This document shows, piece after piece, positions 35,992-45,255 of a DNA stretch of 64,000 nucleotides (its first letter is position 1; each line of letters begins with the position of its first letter). The translations under genes were made by a program, and so were the position numbers. Source of the stretch: Kosakonia sp. SMBL-WEM22 (lineage in GTDB: Bacteria; Pseudomonadota; Gammaproteobacteria; Enterobacterales; Enterobacteriaceae); assembly GCF_014490785.1 (NCBI RefSeq), contig NZ_CP051488.1, positions 1,116,001-1,180,000 on the forward strand. Direction: 5' to 3'. The notes beneath the pieces were generated by a model. It was not told the origin of the DNA, searched no databases, and saw only the letters and a program-made list of their open reading frames with translations.

Positions 35992-37119
35992 ATGAAATTC
36001 GAACTGGATACCACCGACGGTCGCGCCCGCCGCGGCCGGCTGGTGTTTGAGCGCGGCGTGGTAGAAACGCCGGCGTTTATGCCTGTTGGCACCTACGGCA
36101 CCGTCAAAGGGATGACCCCGGAAGAGGTCGAAGCCACCGGCGCGCAGATTATTCTGGGTAATACCTTCCACCTGTGGCTGCGCCCCGGGCAGGAGATCAT
36201 GAAGCTGCATGGCGATCTGCACGACTTTATGCAGTGGAAAGGGCCAATCCTCACCGATTCCGGCGGTTTCCAGGTATTCAGCCTCGGCGACATCCGCAAA
36301 ATCACCGAAGCGGGCGTTCACTTCCGTAACCCGATCAACGGCGATCCGATCTTCCTCGATCCGGAAAAATCGATGGAGATTCAGTACGATCTCGGCTCCG
36401 ATATCGTGATGATCTTTGACGAGTGTACGCCATATCCGGCGGACTGGGATTACGCCAAACGCTCAATGGAGATGTCCCTGCGCTGGGCGAAACGCAGCCG
36501 CGACCGCTTTGACGGGTTGGGTAACAAAAATGCGCTGTTCGGTATTATTCAGGGCAGTGTTTACGAAGATTTACGCGATATCTCCGTCAAAGGTCTGGTA
36601 GAGATAGGCTTTGATGGCTACGCTGTCGGCGGTCTTGCTGTGGGCGAACCGAAAGAGGATATGCACCGCATTCTGGAGCATGTCTGTCCGCAGATCCCCG
36701 CAGACAAACCGCGTTACCTGATGGGCGTAGGTAAGCCGGAAGATCTGGTCGAAGGCGTGCGTCGCGGCATTGACATGTTTGACTGCGTGATGCCGACGCG
36801 CAACGCGCGTAACGGCCATCTGTTCGTGACCAACGGCGTGGTGAAAATCCGTAACGCAAAATATAAAAGCGACACCAGCCCGCTCGATGCTGAGTGTGAT
36901 TGCTACACCTGTCGCAATTATTCGCTCGCCTACTTGCATCATCTCGATCGTTGCAACGAAATACTGGGCGCGCGTCTCAATACCATTCATAACCTGCGCT
37001 ACTATCAGCGCTTAATGGCTGGTTTACGCAAGGCTATTGAAGAGGGTAAATTAGAGAGCTTCGTAGCAGATTTTTACCAGCGTCAGGGTCGACCGGTTCC
37101 ACCTTTGAACGTTGATTAA
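35992..37119 (+). CDS. tgt: Tgt, tRNA-guanine transglycosylase
   Basis: Exchanges guanine 34 for preQ1 in GU(N)-anticodon tRNAs. 375 residues, as in E. coli. General-acid Asp in LTDSGGFQVFSLG, nucleophile Asp in DMFDCVMPTRNARNGHLF, substrate loop GGLAVGEP, and the zinc site CDCYTCRNYSLAYLHHL with the later His. A TTGGAGAAAAG ribosome site precedes the ATG. A 182-nt spacer after queA probably contains a promoter. Confidence 0.98.
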   Translation: MKFELDTTDGRARRGRLVFERGVVETPAFMPVGTYGTVKGMTPEEVEATGAQIILGNTFHLWLRPGQEIMKLHGDLHDFMQWKGPILTDSGGFQVFSLGDIRKITEAGVHFRNPINGDPIFLDPEKSMEIQYDLGSDIVMIFDECTPYPADWDYAKRSMEMSLRWAKRSRDRFDGLGNKNALFGIIQGSVYEDLRDISVKGLVEIGFDGYAVGGLAVGEPKEDMHRILEHVCPQIPADKPRYLMGVGKPEDLVEGVRRGIDMFDCVMPTRNARNGHLFVTNGVVKIRNAKYKSDTSPLDAECDCYTCRNYSLAYLHHLDRCNEILGARLNTIHNLRYYQRLMAGLRKAIEEGKLESFVADFYQRQGRPVPPLNVD

Positions 37120-37140
37120 TTTAATAATGAGGGAATTTGA

Positions 37141-37473
37141 ATGAGCTTTTTTATTTCTGACGCGGTAGCGGCAGCAGGCGCACCGGCACAGGGCAGCCCG
37201 ATGTCTCTGATCCTGATGCTGGTTGTATTTGGTCTGATCTTCTATTTCATGATCCTGCGCCCGCAGCAAAAACGTACCAAAGAGCATAAAAAGCTGATGG
37301 ACTCCATCGCGAAAGGCGATGAAGTGCTGACCAATGGTGGCCTGGTTGGGCGCGTAACCAAAGTAGCGGAAACTGGCTACATTGCTATCGCACTGAACGA
37401 CACCACTGAAGTGGTAATCAAACGTGACTTCGTAGCTGCCGTTCTGCCGAAAGGCACCATGAAGGCGCTGTAA
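37141..37473 (+). CDS. yajC: YajC, SecDF-associated membrane protein
   Basis: A 110-residue inner-membrane accessory of the Sec translocon. One membrane helix (SLILMLVVFGLIFYFMILRP) is followed by a cytoplasmic domain with QQKRTKEHKKLMDSI and KGDEVLTNGGLVGRV. 21 nt after tgt and 27 nt before secD, in the standard operon. Confidence 0.97.
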   Translation: MSFFISDAVAAAGAPAQGSPMSLILMLVVFGLIFYFMILRPQQKRTKEHKKLMDSIAKGDEVLTNGGLVGRVTKVAETGYIAIALNDTTEVVIKRDFVAAVLPKGTMKAL

Positions 37474-37500
37474 TTTTCGTTTTTCCCAAAGGGAACTGCC

Positions 37501-39348
37501 GTGTTAAACCGTTATCCTTTGTGGAAGTACATCATGCTGGTCGTCGTTCTTATCGTCGGCCTGCTTTACGCACTTCCCAACCTCTATGGTGAGGATCCGG
37601 CTGTTCAGATCTCTGGCGCGCGCGGTGTCGCCGCCAGCGAACAAACTCTGATCCAGGTCCGGAACGAACTAACAAAAGAAAAAATTCGCTGGAAATCTGT
37701 GGCGATGGAAGAGGGCACGGTACTTGCTCGCTTTGAATCGACGGACACCCAGCTGCGCGCGCGTGAAGTCCTGCTCAGCGCATTAGGCGACAAGTATGTT
37801 GTCGCACTCAACCTGGCACCAGCTACGCCTCGCTGGCTCTCCCTCATTAAAGCTGAACCGATGAAACTCGGCCTCGACTTGCGTGGCGGGGTTCACTTCC
37901 TGATGGAAGTGGATATGCAAACGGCGCTGGGCAAACTGCAGGAACAGAATATCGACAGCCTGCGCAGCGATCTGCGGGAAAAAGGCATTCCTTACTCCAC
38001 CGTGCGTAAGGAAGATAATTATGGTCTTAGCATTCAGTTCCGCGACAGCGCAGCGCGCGATCGGGCGAATACCTATCTGACCGGCCGTCATCGCGATCTC
38101 GTCTTCTCTAACCAGGGCGACAACGTGCTGCGCGTGGTGATGAGCGATGCGCGCCTGAGCGAAGCCCGTGAATATGCTGTTCAGCAGAACATCAATATCC
38201 TGCGTAACCGTGTTAACCAGCTTGGCGTAGCCGAGCCGCTGGTTCAGCGCCAGGGTGCTGATCGCATTGTGGTTGAACTGCCGGGTATTCAGGATACGGC
38301 GCGCGCGAAAGAGATTCTGGGCGCGACCGCAACGCTTGAGTTCCGTCTGGTCAACACTAATGTTGATGCCTCCGCTGCGGCAAATGGTCGTATTCCGGGT
38401 GACTCCGAAGTGAAAATGACGCGTGAAGGGCAGCCGGTTGTGCTCTACAAACGTGTGATCCTCACCGGCGACCACATTACCGACTCAACCTCCAGTATGG
38501 ATGAGTACAACGTGCCGCAGGTGAACATTTCACTGGATAGCGCCGGCGGTAACATCATGTCTAACTTCACCAAGGACAACATCAATAAACCGATGGCGAC
38601 CCTGTTTGTGGAGTACAAAGACAGCGGTAAAAAAGATGCCAACGGTCGCGCGATTCTGGTGAAGCAGGAAGAGGTGATTAACATCGCCAGCATCCGGTCT
38701 CGCCTCGGCAACAGCTTCCGTATCACAGACATCAAAGAAGCGGCCGAAGCGCGTCAGCTTTCCCTGCTGCTGCGTGCGGGCGCGTTGATTGCGCCGATTC
38801 AGATTGTGGAAGAGCGTACCATCGGTCCAACCCTTGGCGCGCAGAACATCACTCAGGGTCTGGAAGCGTGTCTGGCCGGTCTTGCAGTGTCGATTATCTT
38901 TATGATCTTCTTCTATAAGAAGTTTGGCCTGATCGCGACCTCGGCGCTGCTGGCAAACCTGGTGCTGATTGTCGGCATCATGTCCCTGTTGCCGGGTGCA
39001 ACGCTGACGATGCCGGGGATTGCGGGGATCGTGCTAACCCTTGCGGTAGCGGTGGATGCTAACGTACTGATAAACGAGCGTATTAAAGAAGAGCTGAGTA
39101 ACGGGCGATCCGTACAGCAGGCGATTCACGAAGGTTATCAGGGCGCGTTCTCGTCCATTTTCGATGCCAACATCACCACGTTGATCAAAGTGCTTATCCT
39201 TTACGCGGTTGGTACTGGCTCAATCAAAGGCTTTGCAATCACCACCGGTATCGGTGTGGCGACGTCCATGTTCACCGCAATTGTCGGTACCCGTGCCATC
39301 GTCAACCTGTTGTACGGCGGCAAACGCATTAACAAGCTGTCTATCTGA
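37501..39348 (+). CDS. secD: SecD, protein translocase subunit
   Basis: RND-family subunit that uses the proton gradient to pull proteins out of the Sec channel on the periplasmic side. 615 residues, same as E. coli. It has an N-terminal helix, a large periplasmic P1 region, and C-terminal helices with GLDLRGGVHFLMEVDM, ERTIGPTLG, LTLAVAVDANVLINERIKEE (abridged) and AITTGIGVATSMFTAIVGTR. The start is GTG 37501 after AAGGGA. Confidence 0.97.
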   Translation: MLNRYPLWKYIMLVVVLIVGLLYALPNLYGEDPAVQISGARGVAASEQTLIQVRNELTKEKIRWKSVAMEEGTVLARFESTDTQLRAREVLLSALGDKYVVALNLAPATPRWLSLIKAEPMKLGLDLRGGVHFLMEVDMQTALGKLQEQNIDSLRSDLREKGIPYSTVRKEDNYGLSIQFRDSAARDRANTYLTGRHRDLVFSNQGDNVLRVVMSDARLSEAREYAVQQNINILRNRVNQLGVAEPLVQRQGADRIVVELPGIQDTARAKEILGATATLEFRLVNTNVDASAAANGRIPGDSEVKMTREGQPVVLYKRVILTGDHITDSTSSMDEYNVPQVNISLDSAGGNIMSNFTKDNINKPMATLFVEYKDSGKKDANGRAILVKQEEVINIASIRSRLGNSFRITDIKEAAEARQLSLLLRAGALIAPIQIVEERTIGPTLGAQNITQGLEACLAGLAVSIIFMIFFYKKFGLIATSALLANLVLIVGIMSLLPGATLTMPGIAGIVLTLAVAVDANVLINERIKEELSNGRSVQQAIHEGYQGAFSSIFDANITTLIKVLILYAVGTGSIKGFAITTGIGVATSMFTAIVGTRAIVNLLYGGKRINKLSI

Positions 39349-39358
39349 GGAGTGCGTT

Positions 39359-40330
39359 GTGGCACAGGATTATACTGTTGAACAATTGAACCATGGCCGT
39401 AAAGTCTGGGACTTTATGCGCTGGGATAACTGGGCTTTTATCATTTCCGGCGCGCTGCTGATCCTCTCCATCATCGTGATGGGCGTTCGCGGCTTTAACT
39501 GGGGCCTGGATTTTACCGGCGGTACGGTCATCGAAATCTCGCTGGAGAAACCGGCGGATATGGACGTCATGCGCGAAGCGCTGGAGAAAGCGGGCTTTCA
39601 GGATCCGCTGCTGCAGAACTTCGGCAGCAGCCGCGACATCATGGTACGTATGCCGCCCGCGCAGAGCGATAATGGCGGGCAGATGCTGGGCAGCAAAGTG
39701 GTTAGTGTGATTAATGAAGCCACCAGCCAGAATGCTGCCGTGAAGCGTATTGAGTTCGTCGGCCCGAGCGTGGGTGCGGACCTGGCACAAACCGGCGGCA
39801 TGGCGCTGCTGGTGGCGCTGATCAGCATCCTTGTCTATGTCGGTTTCCGCTTCGAATGGCGACTGGCGGCGGGCGTGGTTATCGCGCTGGCGCACGACGT
39901 CATTATTACCATGGGCGTGCTGTCGCTGTTCCAGATCGAGGTTGATCTGACCATCGTGGCGTCGCTGATGTCGGTGATCGGTTACTCGCTCAACGACAGT
40001 ATCGTGGTATCGGACCGTATCCGTGAGAACTTCCGTAAGATCCGTCGCGGTACGTCGTATGAGATCTTCAACATCTCACTGACGCAGACGCTGCATCGTA
40101 CCTTGATCACCTCTGGCACAACGCTTGTGGTGATCCTGATGCTCTATCTCTTCGGCGGCGCGATGCTGAAAGGCTTCTCGCTGACGATGCTGATCGGTGT
40201 AGCAATCGGTACGGCCTCTTCCATCTATGTTGCTTCGGCGCTGGCGCTGAAACTTGGGATGAAGCGTGAGCATCTCCTGCAGCAGAAAGTGGAAAAAGAG
40301 GGGGCAGATCAGCCTTCCATTCTGCCGTAA
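39359..40330 (+). CDS. secF: SecF, protein translocase subunit
   Basis: Partner of SecD in the Sec motor. 323 residues, as in E. coli: six helices, with GVRGFNWGLDFTGGTVIEI, KRIEFVGPSVGADLAQTGG, VVIALAHDVIIT, LNDSIVVSDRIRENFRKI and the C-terminal KREHLLQQKVEKEGADQPS. Start is GTG 39359 after GAGGAG, 10 nt after secD. The backbone is interrupted directly after this gene: yajD is missing. Confidence 0.97.
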   Translation: MAQDYTVEQLNHGRKVWDFMRWDNWAFIISGALLILSIIVMGVRGFNWGLDFTGGTVIEISLEKPADMDVMREALEKAGFQDPLLQNFGSSRDIMVRMPPAQSDNGGQMLGSKVVSVINEATSQNAAVKRIEFVGPSVGADLAQTGGMALLVALISILVYVGFRFEWRLAAGVVIALAHDVIITMGVLSLFQIEVDLTIVASLMSVIGYSLNDSIVVSDRIRENFRKIRRGTSYEIFNISLTQTLHRTLITSGTTLVVILMLYLFGGAMLKGFSLTMLIGVAIGTASSIYVASALALKLGMKREHLLQQKVEKEGADQPSILP

Positions 40331-40344
40331 CAAACTGGCAATAA

Positions 40345-40377
40345 AAAAACCGCAGCGTAACGTTGCGGTTTTTTTTG
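40345..40377 (+). terminator. Rho-independent terminator of the queA-secF cluster
   Basis: Stem CCGCAGCG / CGTTGCGG (40350-40368, one G-T pair, loop TAA), with A6 before and T8 after. It marks the left edge of the accessory region. Confidence 0.88.
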
Positions 40378-40555
40378 CCTGAAATATATATAATCTTTAT
40401 CGGTCCATTATTTTTCATTTATTGTTTATATTGGTTATGCGCATTTATTTATGCCTCGTCCTTGATTACTAATAAATATTCATCCTGCGCCGGGAGCTTT
40501 TTTGTTAGAGTAGCCGCCACTCTCGCGACAATGATGCCAATAGTAATCCATAAGC

Positions 40556-41179
40556 ATGGTAATGGAAAAAAGGATCCTGATAGCAGACGACCACCCCATC
40601 TATTTAATGGGACTGCGCGCATTACTCTCACCGCTTGCCGGTCAATATCATATTGTTGATGAGGCTCTCACAACCGATGAGGTAATAAGCAAGCTCGAAT
40701 TTCATGATATCGACATTCTGGTTACAGACTTCAGTATGCCAGGGGATAAATATAACGATGGCCTCGCGCTTATTCAGTTAATTAAACGGCGCTGGCCCGC
40801 TCTGGTGATTATTGTGGTGACAATGATCCATAACCCTGGTATTCAGCGCGCGTTACGGCAGCTCGGCGTGCATGCCGTGATCAGTAAAGCGGGTCTTGCA
40901 ACGGAGTTAGTGCATTTCATTAAAGGGCTTAGCGGCACCTCTGCGTTCAGCAAACCAACCGCCGACGCACTGGCCTCGACAGGCATCAGTCTGACACCCA
41001 AAGAGAGCGAAGTACTGCGGCTGTTACTGCGTGGCTTAACGGTAAGCGATATCAGCGCCCGTCTTAATCGCACCAAACAAACCGTTAGCGCACAAAAGAA
41101 GAGCGCGATGCGAAAGCTCGGCGTCACCACCGAATATGAGCTTTATCAACAGCTACAGCAGCTTGGGCTATTCAGCTGA
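40556..41179 (+). CDS. LuxR/NarL-type response regulator, RcsB-like
   Basis: A 207-residue two-domain regulator. The receiver has the acidic pair D11-D12 in ILIADDHP, phospho-acceptor D58 in LVTDFSMPGDKYNDG, T in VVTM and K in VISKAG. The C-terminal LuxR helix-turn-helix has LTPKESEVLRLLLRGLTVSDISARLNRT (abridged) and KQTVSAQKKSAMRKLGV. The receiver motif DFSMPGDKY.DG and the QKKSAM helix are RcsB/EvgA-like. It is first of three genes (regulator, Hpt, hybrid kinase), so it is probably the output of that relay. Start is ATG 40556; ATG 40562 is an alternative, and neither has a clear ribosome site. Confidence 0.85.
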   Translation: MVMEKRILIADDHPIYLMGLRALLSPLAGQYHIVDEALTTDEVISKLEFHDIDILVTDFSMPGDKYNDGLALIQLIKRRWPALVIIVVTMIHNPGIQRALRQLGVHAVISKAGLATELVHFIKGLSGTSAFSKPTADALASTGISLTPKESEVLRLLLRGLTVSDISARLNRTKQTVSAQKKSAMRKLGVTTEYELYQQLQQLGLFS

Positions 41180-41194
41180 TCGTCAATAGTTAAG

Positions 41195-41914
41195 ATGGAA
41201 AAAGCAGCTAACCTCCTCGTCACCTTTGACTCATCGCAGCAGCGGCTCTTAACGCAGCAGTGCCGCCAGGATCTTGTTAATAAGATTGACGTTATTAATA
41301 GCGAATCTGCTATCGGCGCGTTGCGCCATCAGCGCTGGAACGCCTTGATAATTGATTTAACCCATTATTTTAACCCCGGCCTGAAGTTTATTAGCCGGGT
41401 GCTGGCGGCCGAACTGTTGGGCACCTTTACGCCACCGGCGCTGCTATTAGCCTGCAGCGCGGCGCCGGAAAACTTAAATCTTTCTCTGTTACGTCTTAAT
41501 GGCTTTGATTGGCTTATCGCCTTACCGATAACCGTAGCTATACCCTGTGGCGTGCCGCAAGCGATGAACCTCAGCGAGCTAAATGCACTGGCAGGCGAGC
41601 AGCAGGCGGTTATGGATGCGATGATCCCGGTGCTTATCCAGACGCTCAGAGATGATATCTGCCACCTGACCAGCTTGCCTGCCCAGATGTCGTTCACGGC
41701 AATCGCAGATATTGCCCATCGAATGAAATCCTCCTGGCACTTGCTGGGCATGGGCCGTGCCCGACGAAGCTGCATTATTATGGAGCGCCTGCCCGCGCTT
41801 CTGGAGAGCGGTGTAATAGACGCGCAGGAGAGCGAAAAGATGCGCATCAATTTTATTTCAGTGCTGTTTGCGTCGCTTCGTCAATGTAAGAGGCTTTTAT
41901 CCGGCTACCATTAG
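41195..41914 (+). CDS. Stand-alone Hpt phosphotransfer protein with degenerate receiver-like N terminus
   Basis: A 239-residue protein. The C-terminal part (about 135-235) is an Hpt bundle with the phosphorylatable His at H175 in IADIAHRMKSSWHLLGMG, preceded by LIQTLRDDICHL. The N-terminal 110 residues have a receiver-like pattern (LLVTFDSS, IIDLTH) but lack a clear acidic pocket. In EvgS/BvgS kinases the Hpt domain is fused to the kinase; here it appears detached. It should carry phosphate between the kinase at 41981 and the regulator at 40556. It lies 15 nt after the regulator gene. Confidence 0.72.
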   Translation: MEKAANLLVTFDSSQQRLLTQQCRQDLVNKIDVINSESAIGALRHQRWNALIIDLTHYFNPGLKFISRVLAAELLGTFTPPALLLACSAAPENLNLSLLRLNGFDWLIALPITVAIPCGVPQAMNLSELNALAGEQQAVMDAMIPVLIQTLRDDICHLTSLPAQMSFTAIADIAHRMKSSWHLLGMGRARRSCIIMERLPALLESGVIDAQESEKMRINFISVLFASLRQCKRLLSGYH

Positions 41915-41980
41915 CGTGATGCTCCGGTTAAATAGCTCTCCCTTCTCTTAATGGTGAATCTATTTAAAGCGGAGCAGATC

Positions 41981-43312
41981 ATGCACAGCCTCTCTTCTTA
42001 TCGCCTTTTATGGCTTACTTTTATTCCGGGGCTACTTTCCTGCTCATTGCCTGTGTATGCCGCTGCCCCTGCGCGTGGGCACGACGCATTCTTGCTGGCC
42101 GTAATTCTTATGGGCGTACTCCTCCTCACCTTGATTTACGGGCTCGCACAGTGCGTCCGTAGGCGCAACCCCGCGCGCGAAGAGACAGACTCCTCAAGCC
42201 TTGCGAAAAGCCACTTTCTCGCCATGATGAGCCATGAAATCCGCACACCGCTCAATGCGATCCTCGGCATTCTGGAGCTGCAGATTAAACAGAATGCCCG
42301 GACGCAGCATGCGCAGCCGATGCTGGAGGTAGCCCACGATGCGGCAAAAGATTTGCTGGTATTGGTGAGCGATGTTCTGGATATTTCGCGTATTGAGTCG
42401 GGCCATATGACTCTTGAATCCTCTGCGCAAGAGTTGGTTAGCCTCACCCGCTCGGTGGTGCAGCTTTTTGAAGAGGCGAGCGTGCAAAAGCAGCTTGCCA
42501 TCCATTTTTCGGTCGTGGGTGGCGAGCGTTGCCCGGTGCAGATTGACCCCTGGCGCTACAAACAGATCCTCTCCAACCTGGTGAGTAACGCCATTAAGTT
42601 CACCCATGAAGGGGAGATCCGCATTACGCTCGCTCACCACCCGGCAGAAACGCAGCGGGTTGCGGTATCACTGACCGTTATTGATAGCGGACCAGGCATT
42701 GCACCAGAGCACCAGGCACGGCTTTTTACCCCTTTCACTCAATTCTGCTCCCGTGAGAATGGTGCGCAAAACGGCTCGGGCCTTGGCCTCGCCATCTGCC
42801 GGGCGCTGTGCGAGTTAATGTCGGGGGAACTCATACTTGCCAGCACGCCAGGCAAAGGGACCTGCGTTACGTTGCACCTCACTTTACCGGCATCCAACAA
42901 ACCCCAGCCTGTGCAGAGAAGCCTGACCGTGGGCGCGGGTTCGACTGCGGGGGGCAAGCGGGTGCTGATTGTTGATGATTACCGGCCAAGTCTGCTGCTG
43001 CTGCGCCACCAGCTTGAACTCCTTGGCCACCAGGTGACGCAAGCGGAAAGCGCAGAGGAGGCGCTGGCAAAATGGCATGCCCAGCGATTTGATTACATTC
43101 TGATGGATTGCAATATGCCGCAGGTCGATGGCTTTCAGCTTGCGAGAACCATTCGTTTTCAGGAGCAGCAGCGCGCTATTTTTCCGGCAACGCTGCTAGG
43201 TTGTACTGCAATTGCTGAGAGCGACATTATTGAGGAGTGCAAAAATGCGGGCATGGATGGCTGCTTATTTAAACCTTGCAGCCAGCAGGAGATTGCACAA
43301 TGGATAATATAA
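41981..43312 (+). CDS. Hybrid sensor histidine kinase, EvgS/BvgS-like without solute-binding domains
   Basis: A 443-residue inner-membrane kinase. It has a signal/anchor (LLWLTFIPGLLSCSLPVYA), a membrane helix (FLLAVILMGVLLLTLIYGLA), a dimerisation domain with H85 in FLAMMSHEIRTPLNAILGI, an ATPase domain (ILSNLVSNAIKF, DSGPGIA, GSGLGLAI) and a receiver (RVLIVDDYRPS, phospho-Asp in YILMDCNMPQVDGFQ, LFKPCS). The end LGCTAIAE...CKNAGMDGCLFKP is EvgS-like. The two Venus-flytrap sensor domains of EvgS are missing; only about a dozen periplasmic residues are predicted. Start is ATG 41981 with GGAG six nt upstream. Confidence 0.88.
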   Translation: MHSLSSYRLLWLTFIPGLLSCSLPVYAAAPARGHDAFLLAVILMGVLLLTLIYGLAQCVRRRNPAREETDSSSLAKSHFLAMMSHEIRTPLNAILGILELQIKQNARTQHAQPMLEVAHDAAKDLLVLVSDVLDISRIESGHMTLESSAQELVSLTRSVVQLFEEASVQKQLAIHFSVVGGERCPVQIDPWRYKQILSNLVSNAIKFTHEGEIRITLAHHPAETQRVAVSLTVIDSGPGIAPEHQARLFTPFTQFCSRENGAQNGSGLGLAICRALCELMSGELILASTPGKGTCVTLHLTLPASNKPQPVQRSLTVGAGSTAGGKRVLIVDDYRPSLLLLRHQLELLGHQVTQAESAEEALAKWHAQRFDYILMDCNMPQVDGFQLARTIRFQEQQRAIFPATLLGCTAIAESDIIEECKNAGMDGCLFKPCSQQEIAQWII

Positions 43313-43463
43313 ACGCGGTGCTTATGGGCGAGTGAAAAATAGCATCGATTGTTGCCAGGAATTTTCCTTGTTAATACCTCTTGCTTCTCAACCCAGAAAA
43401 GAGGTCGCTAATAGGATTATTAACGGCCGGGATTAAGATGGAGGACAGAATAATTACTTACCC

Positions 43464-43480
43464 TGTAACAGGAGGTTACA
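43464..43480 (+). promoter_or_regulatory. Hairpin with the chitinase Shine-Dalgarno in its loop
   Basis: TGTAAC-AGGAG-GTTACA, perfect 6-bp arms directly before the TTG start. The AGGAG of the ribosome site forms the loop. Confidence 0.45.
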
Positions 43481-45058
43481 TTGAAAAAGCTCTCTTTAGC
43501 TGCCTTGATTGGCTCGGTATTACTGACGCAATCTGTGTTAGCGGCTGAAAATAACCGTATCATGAGTTACCTGACATCCTGGGGGCTTCCACAGGATGCC
43601 GCAACCCAGTTAGAGAAGTCCAATGTGGATACCTTCCTCCTCTCTTTTGGCGGATGGAATCAGAATGGTGAAATCTCCTCTTCGGACAACATCATTAATC
43701 CTGTCGAGTACGATCCTTATTGGCTTTCCCCTTCCTATACTTCCTGGACGCAGACCAAGCTGGCAGCGCCATCTAAACGCATACTGGTGGCTTTCGGGGG
43801 GGAGACCTATGAAAGAATGTGGGGTTATATCGCCGATGCGGCAAGCCGGGAAAAGATCACGCAGGGACTGGTTAAACTGCTGAAAACCGACTTCCCCGTT
43901 TACAAAAAAGATATGAAGCCGGAAGAGATGGTGGGCGACTGCTTAAGCACCAACTGGGATAAAACCTGCAATATGGCGAGCTACCAGAAAGCCGGTACGG
44001 TTCAACTGGATGGCATCGATTTCGACTATGAAAAAGTGGCCCGCCTGACGCCGCAGGAGAACCAAAATCTGCTTATCCTGGCGAAACGCGTTAAAGCGCT
44101 GCTCGGAAAGGAGAGCGGTAAGGTGCTGAGCCTGACCACCTATCACGTCGGGGCAGATCCCGAAGCCTGTGCCAGCCCATCGGTTATGGAGAACTGCTCG
44201 TTTATTGAGGATGCTCGCTCGGCCCACCACGGGGAAGTGCTGGGGCTGCTTACCGCCGGGCGCGATGTGTTCGATTTCTTCAACGTCATGACCTATGACG
44301 CCGGTCCGCGTTTCCGTTATGACGTTGCCATGGCCAACTATGCGCGTGCGGTGGGCGATAAGAAGAAGGTTATTCTCGGTAATACCATTAACTCCCAGTG
44401 GGGGCCGGAAGGCCGCTATGTTGAATCTAAAGAGAATAACCTGGCGCGTGCGGCCTGGCAGGCTGAACAGGGATACGGCGGCGTTTTTGTCTGGGCACTG
44501 GGTTCCAATAATGTGTCGATGAGTTTTCCCGACCAGGTGAGCTATATCAATGAGATGAAACAGGCGGCGGACGGCGACGCGCCGCAGGTGGAGAACCATA
44601 TTCCTGTGGCGAAAGCCACTTATCCGCAAACGGTGACCGGTGCTGCCACCGTGGTGCTAGATGGCTCTGCATCAACGGATCCGGAAGGCGCTGCGCTTAG
44701 CTGGAGCTGGACGCAGGTTTCAGGTCCGCATGTAACGCTGGACAGTACAAATCAGCAGAAGGCAAGCTTTACGCTCAATGCGCCGGAGCAGGCGAGCACA
44801 CTGGTCTTCAACCTGACGGTAAATGATGGCGTGCATGACTCGCTGCCATTGACGTTGACCATTCAGCATCTCCCTGAGGAGGATAGTGCCTCAGATCCCG
44901 ATGAGCCGGATAACCCGGGTGTTGCTGAAGTGTGGCAGAGCGATAAGATCTATGTTGGAGGTGATAGCGTCTCCTGGAAAGGGCTGGAATATAAAGCACG
45001 TTGGTGGACCCGTGGTAATGAGCCAGGAACGAATGAAGTGTGGCAGGTAGTTGAGTAA
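43481..45058 (+). CDS. Secreted GH18 chitinase with PKD-like and CBM5/12 domains
   Basis: A 525-residue secreted endo- or exochitinase. Signal peptide (LSLAALIGSVLLTQSVLA); GH18 barrel about 25-360 with catalytic DxxDxDxE as D177, D180, D182, E184, plus FNVMTYDAG and GGVFVWALG; a PKD/Ig-like domain about 374-465 (VVLDGSASTDPEG); an acidic linker; and a CBM5/12 chitin-binding module about 482-525 (IYVGGDSVSWKGLEYKARWW, then TRGNEPG). The start is TTG 43481 with AGGAGG directly upstream. The family hydrolyses beta-1,4-GlcNAc chains. It is probably exported by Sec and then by the neighbouring secretion machine (inferred). Confidence 0.92.
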   Translation: MKKLSLAALIGSVLLTQSVLAAENNRIMSYLTSWGLPQDAATQLEKSNVDTFLLSFGGWNQNGEISSSDNIINPVEYDPYWLSPSYTSWTQTKLAAPSKRILVAFGGETYERMWGYIADAASREKITQGLVKLLKTDFPVYKKDMKPEEMVGDCLSTNWDKTCNMASYQKAGTVQLDGIDFDYEKVARLTPQENQNLLILAKRVKALLGKESGKVLSLTTYHVGADPEACASPSVMENCSFIEDARSAHHGEVLGLLTAGRDVFDFFNVMTYDAGPRFRYDVAMANYARAVGDKKKVILGNTINSQWGPEGRYVESKENNLARAAWQAEQGYGGVFVWALGSNNVSMSFPDQVSYINEMKQAADGDAPQVENHIPVAKATYPQTVTGAATVVLDGSASTDPEGAALSWSWTQVSGPHVTLDSTNQQKASFTLNAPEQASTLVFNLTVNDGVHDSLPLTLTIQHLPEEDSASDPDEPDNPGVAEVWQSDKIYVGGDSVSWKGLEYKARWWTRGNEPGTNEVWQVVE

Positions 45059-45088
45059 GTTCTAGTTGAGTTAATCTTTTGATGTTTT

Positions 45089-45118
45089 GCCGCAATGTTC
45101 GCATTGCGGCTTTTTTTT
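45089..45118 (+). terminator. Rho-independent terminator of the chitinase gene
   Basis: Perfect 9-bp stem GCCGCAATG / CATTGCGGC with a TTCG tetraloop, followed by T8. Confidence 0.92.
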
Positions 45119-45255
45119 AATTTATTTTCAATGGGAATTTTCCTCGCCTTATTACTCTGCCTCTGTAGAGATACAGGAAAGTTGATATTACTGCCGGGGC
45201 TATAAGTAATTAACTTAGCTCTGTGGATTTATATTCACTAATAAACGGAGCACGT

